From Protea cynaroides (lineage: Eukaryota; Streptophyta; Magnoliopsida; Proteales; Proteaceae): a stretch of 64,000 nt of DNA. Each line of letters opens with the position of its first letter. The first letter of the stretch is position 1. The stretch is from the NCBI GenBank assembly GCA_028583415.1, contig CM053274.1:94210549-94274548 (forward strand), given 5' to 3'. A model generated the notes under the pieces. That model saw only the letters and a list, made by a program, of their open reading frames with translations, was not told where the DNA came from and did no database searches. Below, piece by piece: positions 1-13,100 of this stretch. The translations under genes were made by a program, and so were the position numbers.

Positions 1-1894
1 AGATCGCCAATAGGGTTGTCAGGTGTCGCTCTGAGGGATGCCCAGGTCATAGACTCCGAGTAGGAGTGGGAGATTGTAGCCAAGGAAGCTAAGTCGGTGA
101 ATAACAGGAGTGACATGTGTCATCACACGGGTGGCCGTATGACCATGATGATTGGCACCGTATCGTACTAGGAGAAGGACTCCTCTGATGTAACCTAGTC
201 GCCTTAGGACTCTGAAGTTTGACCAAGAAACGTAACCGAATATGTTTATACCTCCGTCCGGCACCGTGTTGTAACAGGACTATAACTCCGAGCGGTAGAA
301 GTCGAGCGCACCATATCATTCATGGTCGGCTTCGAAGATAATGGATGCCACGTGTAAGGTTTTAAGTGGATGATGTTTTTCCCACATAACAGTATGAAAA
401 CAAATAGTATTTGGATTACAAATCTCCATCAACTATTGGTCCGAGTTTGACCAAATTGTCTGACATGTCATGAACAGTGCCTTCGGGGCTAAGAAGTCTA
501 TATTACAATTAAGCTCTATAAACGTAATGAAAAGAACAATCAATAAAATAATGCTTGCCTTCCACTAATCTAGCAATCTTAATGTTGCAAGTGAGGAGAT
601 ATGCTTATCAAGCCCATTTAATTAGGAACAATTTTGTTTCCATGGGAGGGGATTGAAACTTGTGTTCTAAAATGGCTTGTCTTTGTCTTCTAGAGCTAAA
701 GAAGGAAAAGGAGTTATAGGAGTCTTGCCCTGGCCCACTGTTCTGCACGTTGAGAAGCAGCTCAAATTTCTGAGGCTGCCTTTTTGAGCTATCGGTTATG
801 ATTTCATCTAATATGTAGTCAACACACATTTAGGGCAAGTACCTCATTAGGGTTTTGTTCTCCATTTTTAGCTGTTTTGCTTGGCGTTGGCATTGTCTAT
901 ATTTCCATAATGGCCATTGTGTGAAAACTACGTTGTTGGTAGAGTGCAAGGCATCTAGGAGGTTGTGGGTTCGTTTCTCTTGTCTTTACATTATACTTTA
1001 AGACACCCCTTTTCTCTTCCCCAGATGACCATTGCAGTTCAAAAAAGCTTTGGTGTTGCCTTTTTGGAGCTGTCGGTGATGGTGCTAATGTAAATAATCT
1101 CTTACTATTGTAGTTTATTGATTGATAAAAAGAGAGAGGTCCGGCTGAATATCACCTAACAGATGATAAGCCTGACCCCTTCTTTCCAAAAAAAAGAAAA
1201 ATGAAAAAAAATGATCATCATAGGTTGAACACTGACATTCTTATATTGGGCTGGTCAATTACTAGTTTATAATCAGGCTCATACCAAATAAGTTAAAATC
1301 AGTGTAATTGGGTTCATACAAATCGGTTTATGATTGGATTTTTACCAATTAATTTGTTCAATTTTGAATGATTAAACCATTGATTTTTAATTGAAAAATA
1401 ATCAACACAACCAATGACATTTAACTATAGACTTATTCCTTTTAATCTTTAGCCATTATTCCATGTAGGACTAAAGTCGTGGAGAAAACAAAGAAAGGGA
1501 GTGTATGGAGTTGTGAACAACTTAGTCCTCCATCACTTTAGAAAAAAAATGTTAGAGAAAAGCAAATTATAATAGTAGAGTGGCTTGACAATTAAGAGAG
1601 ACACAAGGGCACTTTACCGGCCTTCAATTGGTCAGTCTAGATCTATTAGGCTGGTTTGAATATTTATTCAGTTTTTGATCGGGCCATGTAGATTTTCTAG
1701 TCAACACTAGGAATGACCAATTAATACACATCTTCTAAGACCATGACCTGACCTTTTATTAAATGGTCAGCCCCATTTTGGTCTTTTTATTCAACCAGCC
1801 AGTGATATATAACTTTTTTTTGACAAAAATCTAGAAGGATTAAGACAAGAGCAATAAATTAATTTAGTGATAATAAGTCAGTTTCCATTTTATT
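1..1894. other. Intergenic DNA, no gene recognised
   Basis: The first 320 bases are less AT-rich than the rest but show no protein I recognise on either strand. The remainder is AT-rich with short oligo-A/T runs. Nothing else could be supported. Confidence 0.4.
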
Positions 1895-2149
1895 ATAATG
1901 GCTGTGCATGCTGTAATGGGCATCATCCAGTCTGTCCAGCTGTGAACGGATGGACTGGATTCAAAAGACAAGCATACCAATACATTGGGGAACGTGTCCT
2001 TTGAATCCAGTTTGTCCGTCCATGATTGGACAAACTGGAGACCATCTTTTTCCAACCTAACAATCCACTGAAACTTGCAAGCATTCCGTGGATGCTTTTA
2101 GCTGTCAGTGACTCAGTATAATGGCCGTGCATGCTGTAATGGGCATCAT
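1895..2149. repeat. 32-bp direct repeats flanking an imperfect fold-back
   Basis: 1895-1926 and 2118-2149 are near-identical (one mismatch in 32 bp), 223 bp apart. Between them, 1926-1966 and 1995-2038 form an imperfect inverted repeat (GGATTCAAAAGACA against TGTCCTTTGAATCC and flanking bases). This looks like a small fold-back element or its remnant; no family was recognised. Confidence 0.5.
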
Positions 2150-2351
2150 AACTACATATATACATGTATGAACAGAACAATAGAAGGGAGAATTTATTAC
2201 CAGATATATAACTAGGGTGAAATACTCAAGATGATGATTGGAGAGACTAAACAACAGGAGATCTTTTTTCATAAATAACATAAGGCAACCAATTTTGTAT
2301 TTAAATTAACATCAAAAGTCAAACTCACATTGCTCTACTTTGATAAATACA

Positions 2352-2356
<5 letters not shown>

Positions 2357-2391
<35 letters not shown>
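2357..2391. repeat. (CT)n microsatellite
   Basis: About 17 uninterrupted CT units, just upstream of the polygalacturonase-like exon. Confidence 0.9.
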
Positions 2392-2395
<4 letters not shown>

Positions 2396-2516
2396 ATTCT
2401 AAACTAGTTCTGTAATGCAATAATGGGTTAGTGTTCTGAGTTCACTAGCTGTTGACATATTTGGGCAGATATATTTCAATTGATATGGTTTCTATTTTTT
2501 TATACTTTGTTGTCAG

Positions 2517-2651
2517 GATTGCATCACAATCTTCTTGATCTTATGCATGACTTTACTCCTTTCTAGCACCGGATTTGGTGCTATAGATCCAAATTCTTTT
2601 GATGTAAGAAACTATGGAGCTGATGGAGATGGCATTACTGATGATTCCAGA
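2517..2651 (+). pseudogene. Orphan first exon of a polygalacturonase (GH28) gene
   Basis: After a TTGTTGTCAG acceptor-like sequence the frame reads a hydrophobic signal-peptide-like stretch (IFLILCMTLLLSSTGFGA) and then IDPNSFDVRNYGADGDGITD, followed by DSR at a possible GTAAAT donor. This N-terminus, with FDVxNYGAxGDGxTDD just after the signal peptide, is typical of plant pectin-degrading polygalacturonases. A possible start is ATG 2547-2549, inside the hydrophobic stretch. No downstream exons (NTD, DD or GHG motifs) are visible in the next several kilobases, so this is probably a truncated copy rather than a working gene. The family is clear; the pseudogene status is inference. Confidence 0.6.
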
Positions 2652-2659
2652 GTAAATTT

Positions 2660-3340
2660 TTCTTGTTAGATCGTTACTTGAGGATAATACATTCTTCATG
2701 GGATCCATCATCGTGGACTATGGAGTGTGAAAGGGACTGGATATGGATAGTGATGAGATCCCATTAAGGGTACATGTTCGTGCAGTTGAATTTTTATACG
2801 TACCATAATAAATTCTCTTGTAATACTCATTCAATACCTATATCAGTAAATGGAGTAAGGGAATCTCCCATACCACAACATTTATGACACATGTATGGGA
2901 TTTATATGGTTGAAATGTGAGAAATCATAAGAAAACATCTCCTCACCTCACCGCATGAGAAAATAACCTGACAATCCAATGATGGATAATAATCCATTAT
3001 TTTACATCACCACATCATGGATAATAATCCTTTTCCGCGGTAGGAGGCTCTTGCAGCTGATTCAAGGGCTGGGTATTAATCAGTCTGCCTACCAATACAT
3101 GGGGAGGTGGGCTGGCTGAAATCCCTCCCTTGGCAGACGGCAGATCGGCGAGAGAGGATTTCTACGCCCACATCATCAAACCTAAAATGTGAATTATGTA
3201 AATTATGTTTTTCCCATCATCTGATTGATTGATGGATAAATGATTATTCATCAATTCATGTGCATGGGTACTTAGTTTTGAAAACCCATAAATAAGCATT
3301 TAGTTTTGAATAATATTACAGCGAAGAAAGAATTAAAAAC
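2660..3340. other. Intergenic DNA
   Basis: AT-rich sequence without recognised coding potential; no continuation of the polygalacturonase was found. Confidence 0.4.
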
Positions 3341-3473
3341 CTAGCTAACATCATCTATAGATCTGTCATCATTTGTTAAGGCTTTTCTCAAAGCATGGGC
3401 TGCAGTTTCTAGAGCCGTTACTTCAGCCACTCCCACCTTCATCGTTCCTTCTGGGAAGACATTCTTGTTGAAG
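3341..3473 (-). other. Short exon-like reading frame, protein unknown
   Basis: On the minus strand an open frame reads PLNSTDFNKNVFPEGTMKVG, then VAEVTALETAAHALRKALTN and DDRSIDDVS, and ends in TAG (complement of 3341-3343). It is preceded by an AG that could be an acceptor. The composition looks protein-like, resembling a C-terminal exon, but I do not recognise the family, and a C-run just upstream makes any continuation uncertain. It may be a gene relic. Confidence 0.3.
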
Positions 3474-3932
3474 TCCGTGGAGTTCAATGGTCCTTGCAAT
3501 CCCCCCCCCAACATTCATTTTGAGGTGGTGAGAGGGACTTCGACTACTAAAGAAGCTATCACATTGATGTGCACTAGGATCGTGGGGTTGCATAGAAAAA
3601 GATCCTCTGTAGTGAGGCTGAAGTGGTAGTACATTTTGAGTGGCTGGGATTCTCACAACCACTTCAGCTTCACTAGAGAGGATCCCAATCCGGGGCTGTG
3701 CCAACATTGTACTGGACCAAATCAATATCACATCAGCAGTTTCAGGGGAAACTCAGTCCTCTTGCATTAACGCCCATAGAATATCTAGAGATTGTAATCC
3801 CCCTGTACCTTGTCTATCATAAAATCTAAATCTATTACTAAATTGATTTCTTCTTGATCTCTCGCTGGTGTGTTTTTTCCTGGACGACACCATGGGTTGT
3901 TTACTCTTTTGCAGTTGACATTTGTTCTCCGC

Positions 3933-3965
<33 letters not shown>

Positions 3966-6094
3966 CACCCTCTTGGGAGGTCTATGGTAAGAATGTTAGA
4001 TGGATGTCAGTTCCGAGTATTTGGAACGGTTTCTTACTATTTTCGATCCCAAGAGGGCTTTCCTAGAATCATCTCAATTATTAAATGGTTCCAAAAATTA
4101 AGTCTAGATTAAATGGGCCATTTCGGTTCCTTAATGGTTCCAAGCACTATTTATGGAAAAAAGATTTCATATTTATGAGATTATTTATGAAATAAAGCTT
4201 TTCATAAGACTATATATTTATGAAAATTTGGAAAAGCATAAGCTCAAGCTTATCAAATACTAACTATAGAGGTTCACCCATGTAGTAATGTATTATCAAA
4301 TATTTAACCTAGATTACAATACAGGCCCATCCAACTTCAGCAAATAAGATAATACAATAAAAAATATCAACGAGTTCATTGGAAAAATTGGACTAAAAGT
4401 CAGAGCATTTAGACCAAAGAGCATGTATTATATTGGAATCCTCCACATAAATAAACCGAACTTCCCAATCTCCATTTGAGGTGTATTAGTCTATTCATAT
4501 TCTTAATTCACCAGACTCCAATAGTAAACATGGCAAATACTCACCCCTCATCTACCCTTGCACATTTCCATTAAAACATTTACATGTTTAGTCCAGATAT
4601 GCATATTTAGGGACATGTATGTTAAACAGTTTCAGTTCCCATCAGTTCTGGACCCTTTGATAAACCCATCCCAGAACCCTCCTGTCCCATTTAGAAATCG
4701 ATCCCGAAACTAACTCTCAGAATCATCTCATTTAATAATGGGACGGAACTGTTCCAGGATTTAGCGGATTGGTTCTGGGTTGGTTTCCAGTTCCAGCCCC
4801 AAATTCACACCCTAAGGTTTTGGACCCTTATACAAAGCATATAGATGATATGGCTCCCCAATGGACTCCTCTTTTTATTTTTTTATTTTTTCTACATGGA
4901 TAATTGAACACAACTTAAAACCCATCGAGACTGAGAATTTAATAAGTAATGGAAAACCAAACATGGCCAGGCCATGCCAGATAGTATAGATTTCCATCTT
5001 CAATTGGCTTCCTGTCATGGTTCCAAAAAATCAGGTTGGAATTGGTCGACCCAGTCAATTCGAATTGGAATCAAATTGGAATGCGAGATAACCTTGTTTC
5101 CTGTGCATTTATCTTTTGGCCCAGGTGATATGAAAACACCATGGTAGCTTCCAAGGATTCATGCGGCTCCTGAATTTTTATTTTTCACAAAGGAGAGCCT
5201 CATATTACTTCAATATTTGATACCAGATCACAGACTGAATTGGCATGGACCAACTCCTAACCTGAAAGCCAAATCATCTCAATCATCCCAAATTTCACAT
5301 TCGGTGCCCATTTTATTGTTGAATTCAGTCTAATAGGATTAGCATAAAGTCACCTTTTATTCCCCCACCCCCAAGAAGCAATGAAGGTAAAACAAAATCT
5401 ATTTACAACAGCCACATTAGAGAATGTGAGAAACTGAAAAAAAAAAAAAAAAAAAAAAAATTGAACTTCGAAAAACAATAAGGGCAGATGGCTTGGGCTG
5501 AAACAGAAGAATATAATCTGAAAACGAATATCGTCTTTGCCAGTTTTTAGATGTGGATGGCAAAATGCATGATGTGACAGCCACTTTGATTGATGAACAG
5601 GGGGAAATAAAATAACTACAATTTGTTAGGAGACCATTGAAGCATGCTGGTGTTGGCTCCCATAGGTGATGGGACCCAATACTTATACCAGCTGAGGGAA
5701 AGCCCGTTCTCTCAGCAGAGTATCATATGAAATCCTTCCAAACCATGACCACAAGTTCATTTTAATCAAACTTCAATGAAATGACTCGTGCAATTATCAA
5801 TGGCAAATGTCTCCATATTAACATCAGGTGAAGTATAGAATCAGGAAACAATAGGAGAAACAGGAAAAGCATGAAAACAGTTTCAGGTATATCACACATC
5901 CAATGCCAAATATGCATTTCTTAAGGTTTTCAACTACATGGATTACAGAAAGCTGAACTCACAATTTTCACGCTGCATATATTTACATGTATGGTACATG
6001 CCCACATGTTGCATTTACTATTGATACAGATTTACATAACTGTGTCAACTTTATGCGACCTTAGGTTTATCTCAAGCCTGTCAATAAATTTCCC
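3474..6094. other. NUP205 downstream region
   Basis: Contains A-tracts at about 3931-3960 and 5440-5460, perhaps tails of old retroposons, and otherwise unremarkable AT-rich DNA. It probably includes the NUP205 3' UTR. No gene is supported. Confidence 0.4.
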
Positions 6095-7176
6095 TCAGAG
6101 AGACAAATGTTGAACTGTCACTTCCTTGAGTGAAGTCACTAATCTACGAAACACCTTCAGGTTGTGACCCGTTTTACCCTAAGACAAGCGGCAGCAAAAA
6201 AAATATATCAGCAACTTCTTAAGCTAACCAAATTAATAAATTCAAAGAATTGTAACCCATAATGTTAATGGAAATGGTAGTATAGAAACTCATGTTCATG
6301 ATAAAGATCTAGACAAAAGAAGCATTCATGATATAGCACAAACAAGCCTTAATCATCCATTTTAGTCAAGAGGCCTCTTTAATGAACACACAGACTATCA
6401 CATCCAGTTGCATGAAAATAATGTGTAAAACACATCTCCCAAATAGAAGTTAACTACAACGGTTTTGTAATGTCTGCTTGAAAGGCGTTTGGGCATGAAA
6501 ATTAGAGTTTCCATAAACACTAGCCTACAGTAATCAGACAGGCGCAGCAGGTATGCCACTCATGGTTTGAATTGTCTGGGTAACATAAGTGAAAAAGTTC
6601 CCCAATCCAGCAGCATGGGGGTTCTTTCCCATGCCCTCTCACATAATGAACACTCTCTCTCCCTGACCTTGTGAGCCCACATTGATGATACCAAATGCCA
6701 CATGCTGATAGGTGTCGCTTGGCAAATTCCCCCAAGCCGGCAGCTTACCGAACCCTTCCCCCATAATTAAATAATAAACTTAGCGCCGAATATGTATTAG
6801 AGACATTTTTAAGCCATACCTCACTTAGTGATTCAAGTCTCTCTAGAGTTGGAAGTAACTTTCCACATAACAAGGATGTGTCCTGTCTGGATTCATGATA
6901 GGAACTGTGCTTAATCATTCTTGTAGTTTCCGTAGATTCAGGAATGGTAGCACTGTCGAGAGAAAATTAAAATATAAATTCTTTTTTGGCAACTTTCCAC
7001 TCCCAAAACACCGAAAAAAAGAAAGAGAAAAAGAGCAGAATACTGAGAAGTTATACCTGTCCCGGAAATGGATAAGAATAATATTGAGAACATGCTCTGC
7101 AAGCGGAAGGAGTACAGAAATTAGCTGATCTCTATTGCCAGCAACCTGACACATTCCCACCATCGCAGTGTACCTC
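6095..7176 (-). CDS. NUP205: NUP205 last three exons and stop codon
   Basis: Exons 7176-7057, 6952-6820 and 6178-6095. Reads RYTAMVGMCQVAGNRDQLIS...ILIHFRD, then SATIPESTETTRMIKHSSYH...LERLESLSE, then GKTGHNLKVFRRLVTSLKEV...HLSL and TGA (complement of 6095-6097). The ending matches the short conserved C-terminal exon of plant NUP205. No polyadenylation site could be fixed; an AATAAA on the minus strand near 5312 is one distant candidate. Confidence 0.9.
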
Positions 7177-10100
7177 CTGCATGAAGAAAGCACAATGAAA
7201 AGCCACATGAAATGGATATAAGAAAATCACTGCCTCCAAGAAATGTAAGAGGTACAACAGAGAACCATGAATTGGTTCTATTGGAACAGTTCTCCAGCCA
7301 TGTATGATACAAAATAATAGAGCACAGAACTTCTATCCTATAAAGCCAATAAACTTGCCACCATAGATTCCAAGGATATCTTTTGAATTACTAGAAAAAA
7401 AATGCTCAAAATATGGAAGTATATGTGCAATTATGGAAGAAATTATGAATTACTTCTGTTCGATATCTTTGTAAAATGGCTATGCAGCCCTAGGACAGGG
7501 CTGGGTCAGTAACCTAGATGATCTCCAAGTTGGCCGCTTGGTGCCCAAGTGGGATCAATTTTGGCCATCAGTCTGCTGGTTAGTACATGAACTCCGCCAG
7601 TGTTATGCTGCCGGTCCCAAGCCCGGATAAAGGAGGAGGGTTGCTACGTCAGGTTGGCAGCCGGTAACACCAAAAACACAGCCAAACCCTTATCATGGAT
7701 TCACAAACAAAAGATAATTAACGTAATGCTAGGGCATTCTCTGTAAACAACGCGTTACACCTAGTCCATGGTGTAGCCAAAAATGGGCAAGGGCCGCCGC
7801 ATTGCCCGAATGCGGTGAAAAGTTTGCCAGGGCCGCCGCATCGGCGCCCGAATGCGGTGATAAATTGGCAAGGGTTCTCGCACTGTGGACGAGTGCGGGC
7901 AAAGAAGCTAGTCCATAAACGTAGGATTAGAATAGCATCTTGGAATATAGGATCTTTAACGGGTAAGAGTCTAGAATTGATAGATTTTATGAGGAGAAGA
8001 AGGATTAACATAACTTACATACAAGAGACTAGATGGAAGGGTAAAAAAACTAAGGAGTTGGGTGACTTTAAACTTTGGTATACGGGGGATAAAAAATAAT
8101 AGCAACGGAGTGGGTATAATATTAGATAAAGATTTAAAGAATGATGTGGTGGATGTGAAAAGATTTGGTGATAGGATTATAGCCATCAAGCTAGTGATGG
8201 GGAAAGAAATAGTCAATATAATTAGCGCTTACGCACCCCAAGTAGGATTGGATGCGAATAGTAAACTACAATTTTGGGAAACATGGATGGATTAGTACAA
8301 GGTATACGACAAGGTGAAAACATTATAATAGGGGGTGATTTGAATGGACATGTGGGGAGATCGTAGAGGTTATGAAGATGTGCATGGGGGATATGGTTTT
8401 GGAGTAAGGAATGAAGAGGGGACCTTAATTCTAGATTTTGCTACAACTTATGATTTATCCATCGTAAACACATACTTTGAAAAGAGAGGAGCATCTAGTC
8501 ACCTTCAAAAGTGGGCACCATAAAAGCCAAATAGATTTCTTTCTAATTCGAAGGTCCGATAGATTGTTATGTAAGGATTGTAAAGTTATACCTGGGGAGA
8601 GTCTAACTACTCAGCATAGATTATTGGTCTTGGATATATGTCTCATTACGCCGAGTAGTAGGAAAGGTCAGGTTTTGTGCCCTAGGATAAGGTGGTGGTG
8701 CCTAAACGGAAATACCTTGAAAACTTTTACTGATAATGTGATTAAACAAGGAATGTGGAACTTTGAAGGAGACACTGATACAATGTGGAACGAGATGACT
8801 GTTTGATTTAAAAAAGTTGCTAAAGAGGTTCTAGGTGTATCAAAAGGAAAATGTCATTCTCTTAGAAAGTCTTGGTGGTGGAATGATGAGATTCAAGCAA
8901 CCATTAAAGCTAAGAAAGATTGTTTTAAGGCATGACAAAAGACTAAGGATATAGATGATCTAAAAAGATATAGATTTGCTAGAAATGAAGCCAAGAAGAT
9001 TGTGGGACAAGTAAGGGCGAATAAATATGAAGATTTTTATATCAATCTAAGCACTAAGGAAGGAGAAAAAACTATCTATAAAATAGCTAAGATGAGGGAA
9101 ATGCAGAGTAAAGATTTAGACCATGTTAGATGTATTAAAAATACAGATGGTAGAGTTCTAGTAAGGGATGAGGACATTAAAGAGAGATGGAACGATTATT
9201 TTTATAGCCTACTAAATGAAGACGTCTCAGAAAATAGTGCTCTAGATTGCTCCATTACTCACTATGACACCACAGGTCATAGGTATATATGTAAAATTAG
9301 GGTGACAGAAATGAAAGAGGCTTTAAGGAGGATGAATGTAGGCAAAACACTTGGCCCAGATGAGGTCCCAATAGAAGTTTGGAAGAGCCTAGGAATGTAA
9401 GCTAACTATGTTGTTCAATAATATTATGAGCTCAGGAAAAATGCCAAATGAATAGAGAAGTAGTATTGTGGTTCCAATCTACAAAAACAAAGGCGATATT
9501 CAGAGTTGCAATAATTAAAGAGGTATAAAACTAATGAGTCATACTATGAAACTGTGGGAGAGAGTTATTGAAACCCGCTTGAGAAAAGAAACTACCATTA
9601 CAGACATAGTTGTCAAGGCGACAAAGTGATCCAAGGCGTTTGAGGCCATCCTAGGCGTCTAGGAGACCAAGGCGTTCCCAGTGTATTTTTTTTTTTTTAA
9701 ATATTAATGCTATATTAATGTTTATATATATATGCAGCATTCTACATAAATAAACATTTAAGACATAGCTTAATTAATATAAGAAAACCAACAAAGAAAC
9801 AAATAATTGAGTTAAGTAGGCAACACGTATTTATGACTAACATTTGCTTATTTCTAACAAATTTTACCGGAGCGTAACTCCTTTAATATACTTTAGATTC
9901 GAGCAATCTCAAATTCGTTGCAAAGCTAGTATAATCAGCTTTCCAACAAATCCTAGATTGCTTGAATCCGAGTTATAATGAAGGAGTTATACTCCAGTCA
10001 AACCTTGTTCGAAGTACGCGAATGCTGTTAAAAGTCGTCTGAATGTAAATTATTTTTTGGGCATCAAAGCAAGATATTATTTTTACGTGCTCTTGGTTGT

Positions 10101-13100
10101 TAGTGATGCTTTACTATAATAAGATTTATGAAATTTTTATATTTGGAAAAAAGCCTAGCATTTTGAAGTTGAAAATCACCCCCGCACCCAAAAATACGGT
10201 TTTTGTTCTTGAACTGGAGGGTTGACTTTTTATCCTTCTGAAATTTTAATTTTAAACTATTTTTATTGGATTCAAATAGGGGGTATTTGCTTATTTATGA
10301 ATAATATCTTAAGTAAATGAAAACATTTACTTAAATGATATTAGTCATAAATAAGTACTGTCTGATAAATGTTGTTCCTGTCTAGCATAATAAATCCTGT
10401 GAAGCAAATTCAGAGATCAAAGGAAAAAAAAAACACATATAAGACCCAAGGCGACCGCCCAGAGAGCTTGGGCGACCGCCCAGAGAGCTTGGGCGACCGC
10501 CCAGGCAACACTCATAAGGCGCCCAGGCGCCCAGGCCCTGGAATCACGCCTGGACGCCTAGGCGACAGGCAACGCCTTGACAACTATGATTACAGAGAAC
10601 CAGTTTGGTTTTATGTCAGGTAGATCCACAACAGAGGCTATTTACTTGCTTAGAAGACTCATGGAAAGATGTAGAAAAGGCAAGAAGGACCTCCATATGA
10701 TTTTCATCGATCTAGAAAAGGCTTATGATAGAGTCCTTAGGGAGTTAATTTGGCAAGTACTAGAGAAGAGATGCGTTTCAAGCAAATATGTGGACATAGT
10801 TAAGGATATGTATTATAATGTGGTGACCAGTGTGAAAACCATGGGGGGTCAAGGTCGTGAATTCCCAATTACAATTGGGTTACATCAAGGATCAGCTTTA
10901 AGCCCTTATTTGTTTACCCTCATCAAGGATGATCTTACCAGAGACATTCAAGATAAAGTTCCTTGGTGTATTCGCTGATGATATTGTTTTGGTGGATGAG
11001 ACCAAAGCAGGGATTAATGCAAAGTTGGAGCTATGGAGATCATCTTTGGAATCAAAAGGTTTTAAGATAAGTAGAACGAAGACGGAGTATATGGTGTGCG
11101 ACTTTAATCACACAAGGACGGATAATGAGGTGGTGAACATTCTTGAGAGGAAAGTACAACAAAGTGATCATTTTAGGTATTTAGGTTCAATCATAAACAA
11201 AGAAGGTGATATAGACGATGATGTTTCACAGAGAATTAAAATAGGATGGATGAAGTGGAGAAGTGCGTCTGGAGTGCTGTGCGATCGGCGTATTCTTTTA
11301 AAACTTAAAGGAAAATTCTATAGGACAGTTATTTGACCAGCTATGATGTATGGTGCTGAATGTTGGGCAGTCAAGAAGCATCATATTGATAAACTTAGTG
11401 TAGCTGAAATGAGGATGTTAAGATGGATGTGTGACAAAACTAGGAAGGATAAGGTGAGGAATGACCGTATTAGAGCTGATTTGGGAGTAGCGCCAATACA
11501 TGATAAGTTACGAGAAAGTCGTTTGAGATGGTATGGCCATGTTCAACGGAGGCCATTAGATGCTCCCGTTTGGAGGAGTGATTTGATTCAGATTGACGGG
11601 GTTAAGAGAGCTAGGGGTAGACCTAAGATGACCCCAGGGGAAGTGGTGAAGAAAGACATGTATAGCTTAGGCCTTGTTTCAAGTTTGACATCGAACAGAA
11701 CTGATTGGCGGACAAGAATCCATGTAGCCTACCCCATTTAGTTGGGATAAGGCTTTGTTGTTGTTGTTGTTGTAGTCTGCTGGTTAGTACATGATGAGGA
11801 CATCTCAGCAGTTTTTTCCAACCAGGAGCAGCAGGCCAGCTTTTGATTTTATTTTATTTTTACAGTCTTCATTTTCTGTTTATTTCCTACTAAAACTGAT
11901 TGTTTCTATTTCTGTTTCTGACTTTTGTATTTTGAATTATGTTATCTTTTTTATATTTTTTTTACAGAATGTAACAAACCCCCCCCCCCCCCAAAAAAAA
12001 AAAAAAAGTAAAAAAAAAGAACCACGTCAGTTCTTAATCATTTTTTTTAGTTTTTGTTGCTGAGGTAATAATGACTACCTCTTGTAACCAGTTTACTGTT
12101 TCACGTATTACTGTTCCATTCCTTAAAATGCTGGCTGAGGTAGTCATTTACCTCAGTTTACTGTTTCACGTATTACTGTTCCATTCCTTAAAATGCTGAG
12201 TTTGAAAGTTGTAAACAGATTATGCAATGTTTAATGAAATGAAATGAAGTCTCTCTCTTGGCTGTAAGTCTTCTATCCTCTCTCTATTTCTCTTCTTCTC
12301 CCCCCTTCTATCAATTTTCTGATTTCCCCTACCCTTCTTCTTCCCTCTTCTTATTTCTAATTGGAAATTTTCTGAAATCAAATCCTTTCCCCCTGACCAC
12401 GAAATTCAATTTCCTGTTCATGATATGCTTATTTTAAAGTATGATTAATGGCCCATTATCAACCCCTCCCTATAATATTTAGTCTCCCACTACCCATTGT
12501 CAAATTCTCCCTAGTTAGACAACTTGGAATGGGAAATCGTCAAGGATGACTTCTTGTTGCGGACCCAGCCGTGAAGGAGATGGAGGGTTCAGCTGAAAGG
12601 TAAAAAATCCTTGATGTTTTGAATTTCAGTTTCTGTTTCCATTTATTTACTATAAACAGTAAATGTTAAACCCATGTTCTGTTTAGTTTTCTGCATTCTG
12701 TTAACAGAACTTCAATATCCCATATCAACCTGTATTGGTGCCTATATTTCAGCATCGAATCTGGTAAGTAACCTAGCTCTTTTATATTGAATTGTTGCTG
12801 TATTTACATGAAATTAGTTTTCTTAAGCATTGAATATTGCTGTTATTATTTTAAGGGTGTTGAAATGTTTTGCATAACAACTTATTGAATGCTGCCTTAT
12901 TAATGCTGAACCCTATGTCACCCTATTTGACCATTGTTGAGTTGGTAAATTACTGTTAGGAATGTATTGTTCATTGGTTATTAAAATCCAGCTCTAAAAT
13001 CTAAATGCATGTCATGTATGCTGCTGTCCCCTTTCCTAACTAGTTAAACATTTGGTAACCTATTACCTATCTTAGCTACAAGTGTAAGAAACCTAAACCC

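Larger units (their letters stand above)
7570..11794 (+). mobile_element. RTE-clade LINE with 21-bp target site duplication
   Basis: A full-length non-LTR retrotransposon in the NUP205 intron 7177-13508. Perfect 21-bp target duplications lie at 7570-7590 and 11774-11794, so the element is 7591-11773. Its 5' leader has the CCCGGATAAAGGAGGAGGGT-type start I associate with plant RTE elements. The 3' end is GGGATAAGGCTTTG followed by (TTG)n, the short tandem tail of RTE elements in place of poly-A. A 984-bp hAT-like element interrupts it at 9605-10588. A matching duplication and both natural ends argue for a complete insertion event. The coding region is broken by stops and frameshifts. Confidence 0.92.

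Noticed and set aside
7971..8216. 81-residue minus-strand frame
   Set aside because: Antisense shadow of the RTE endonuclease region.
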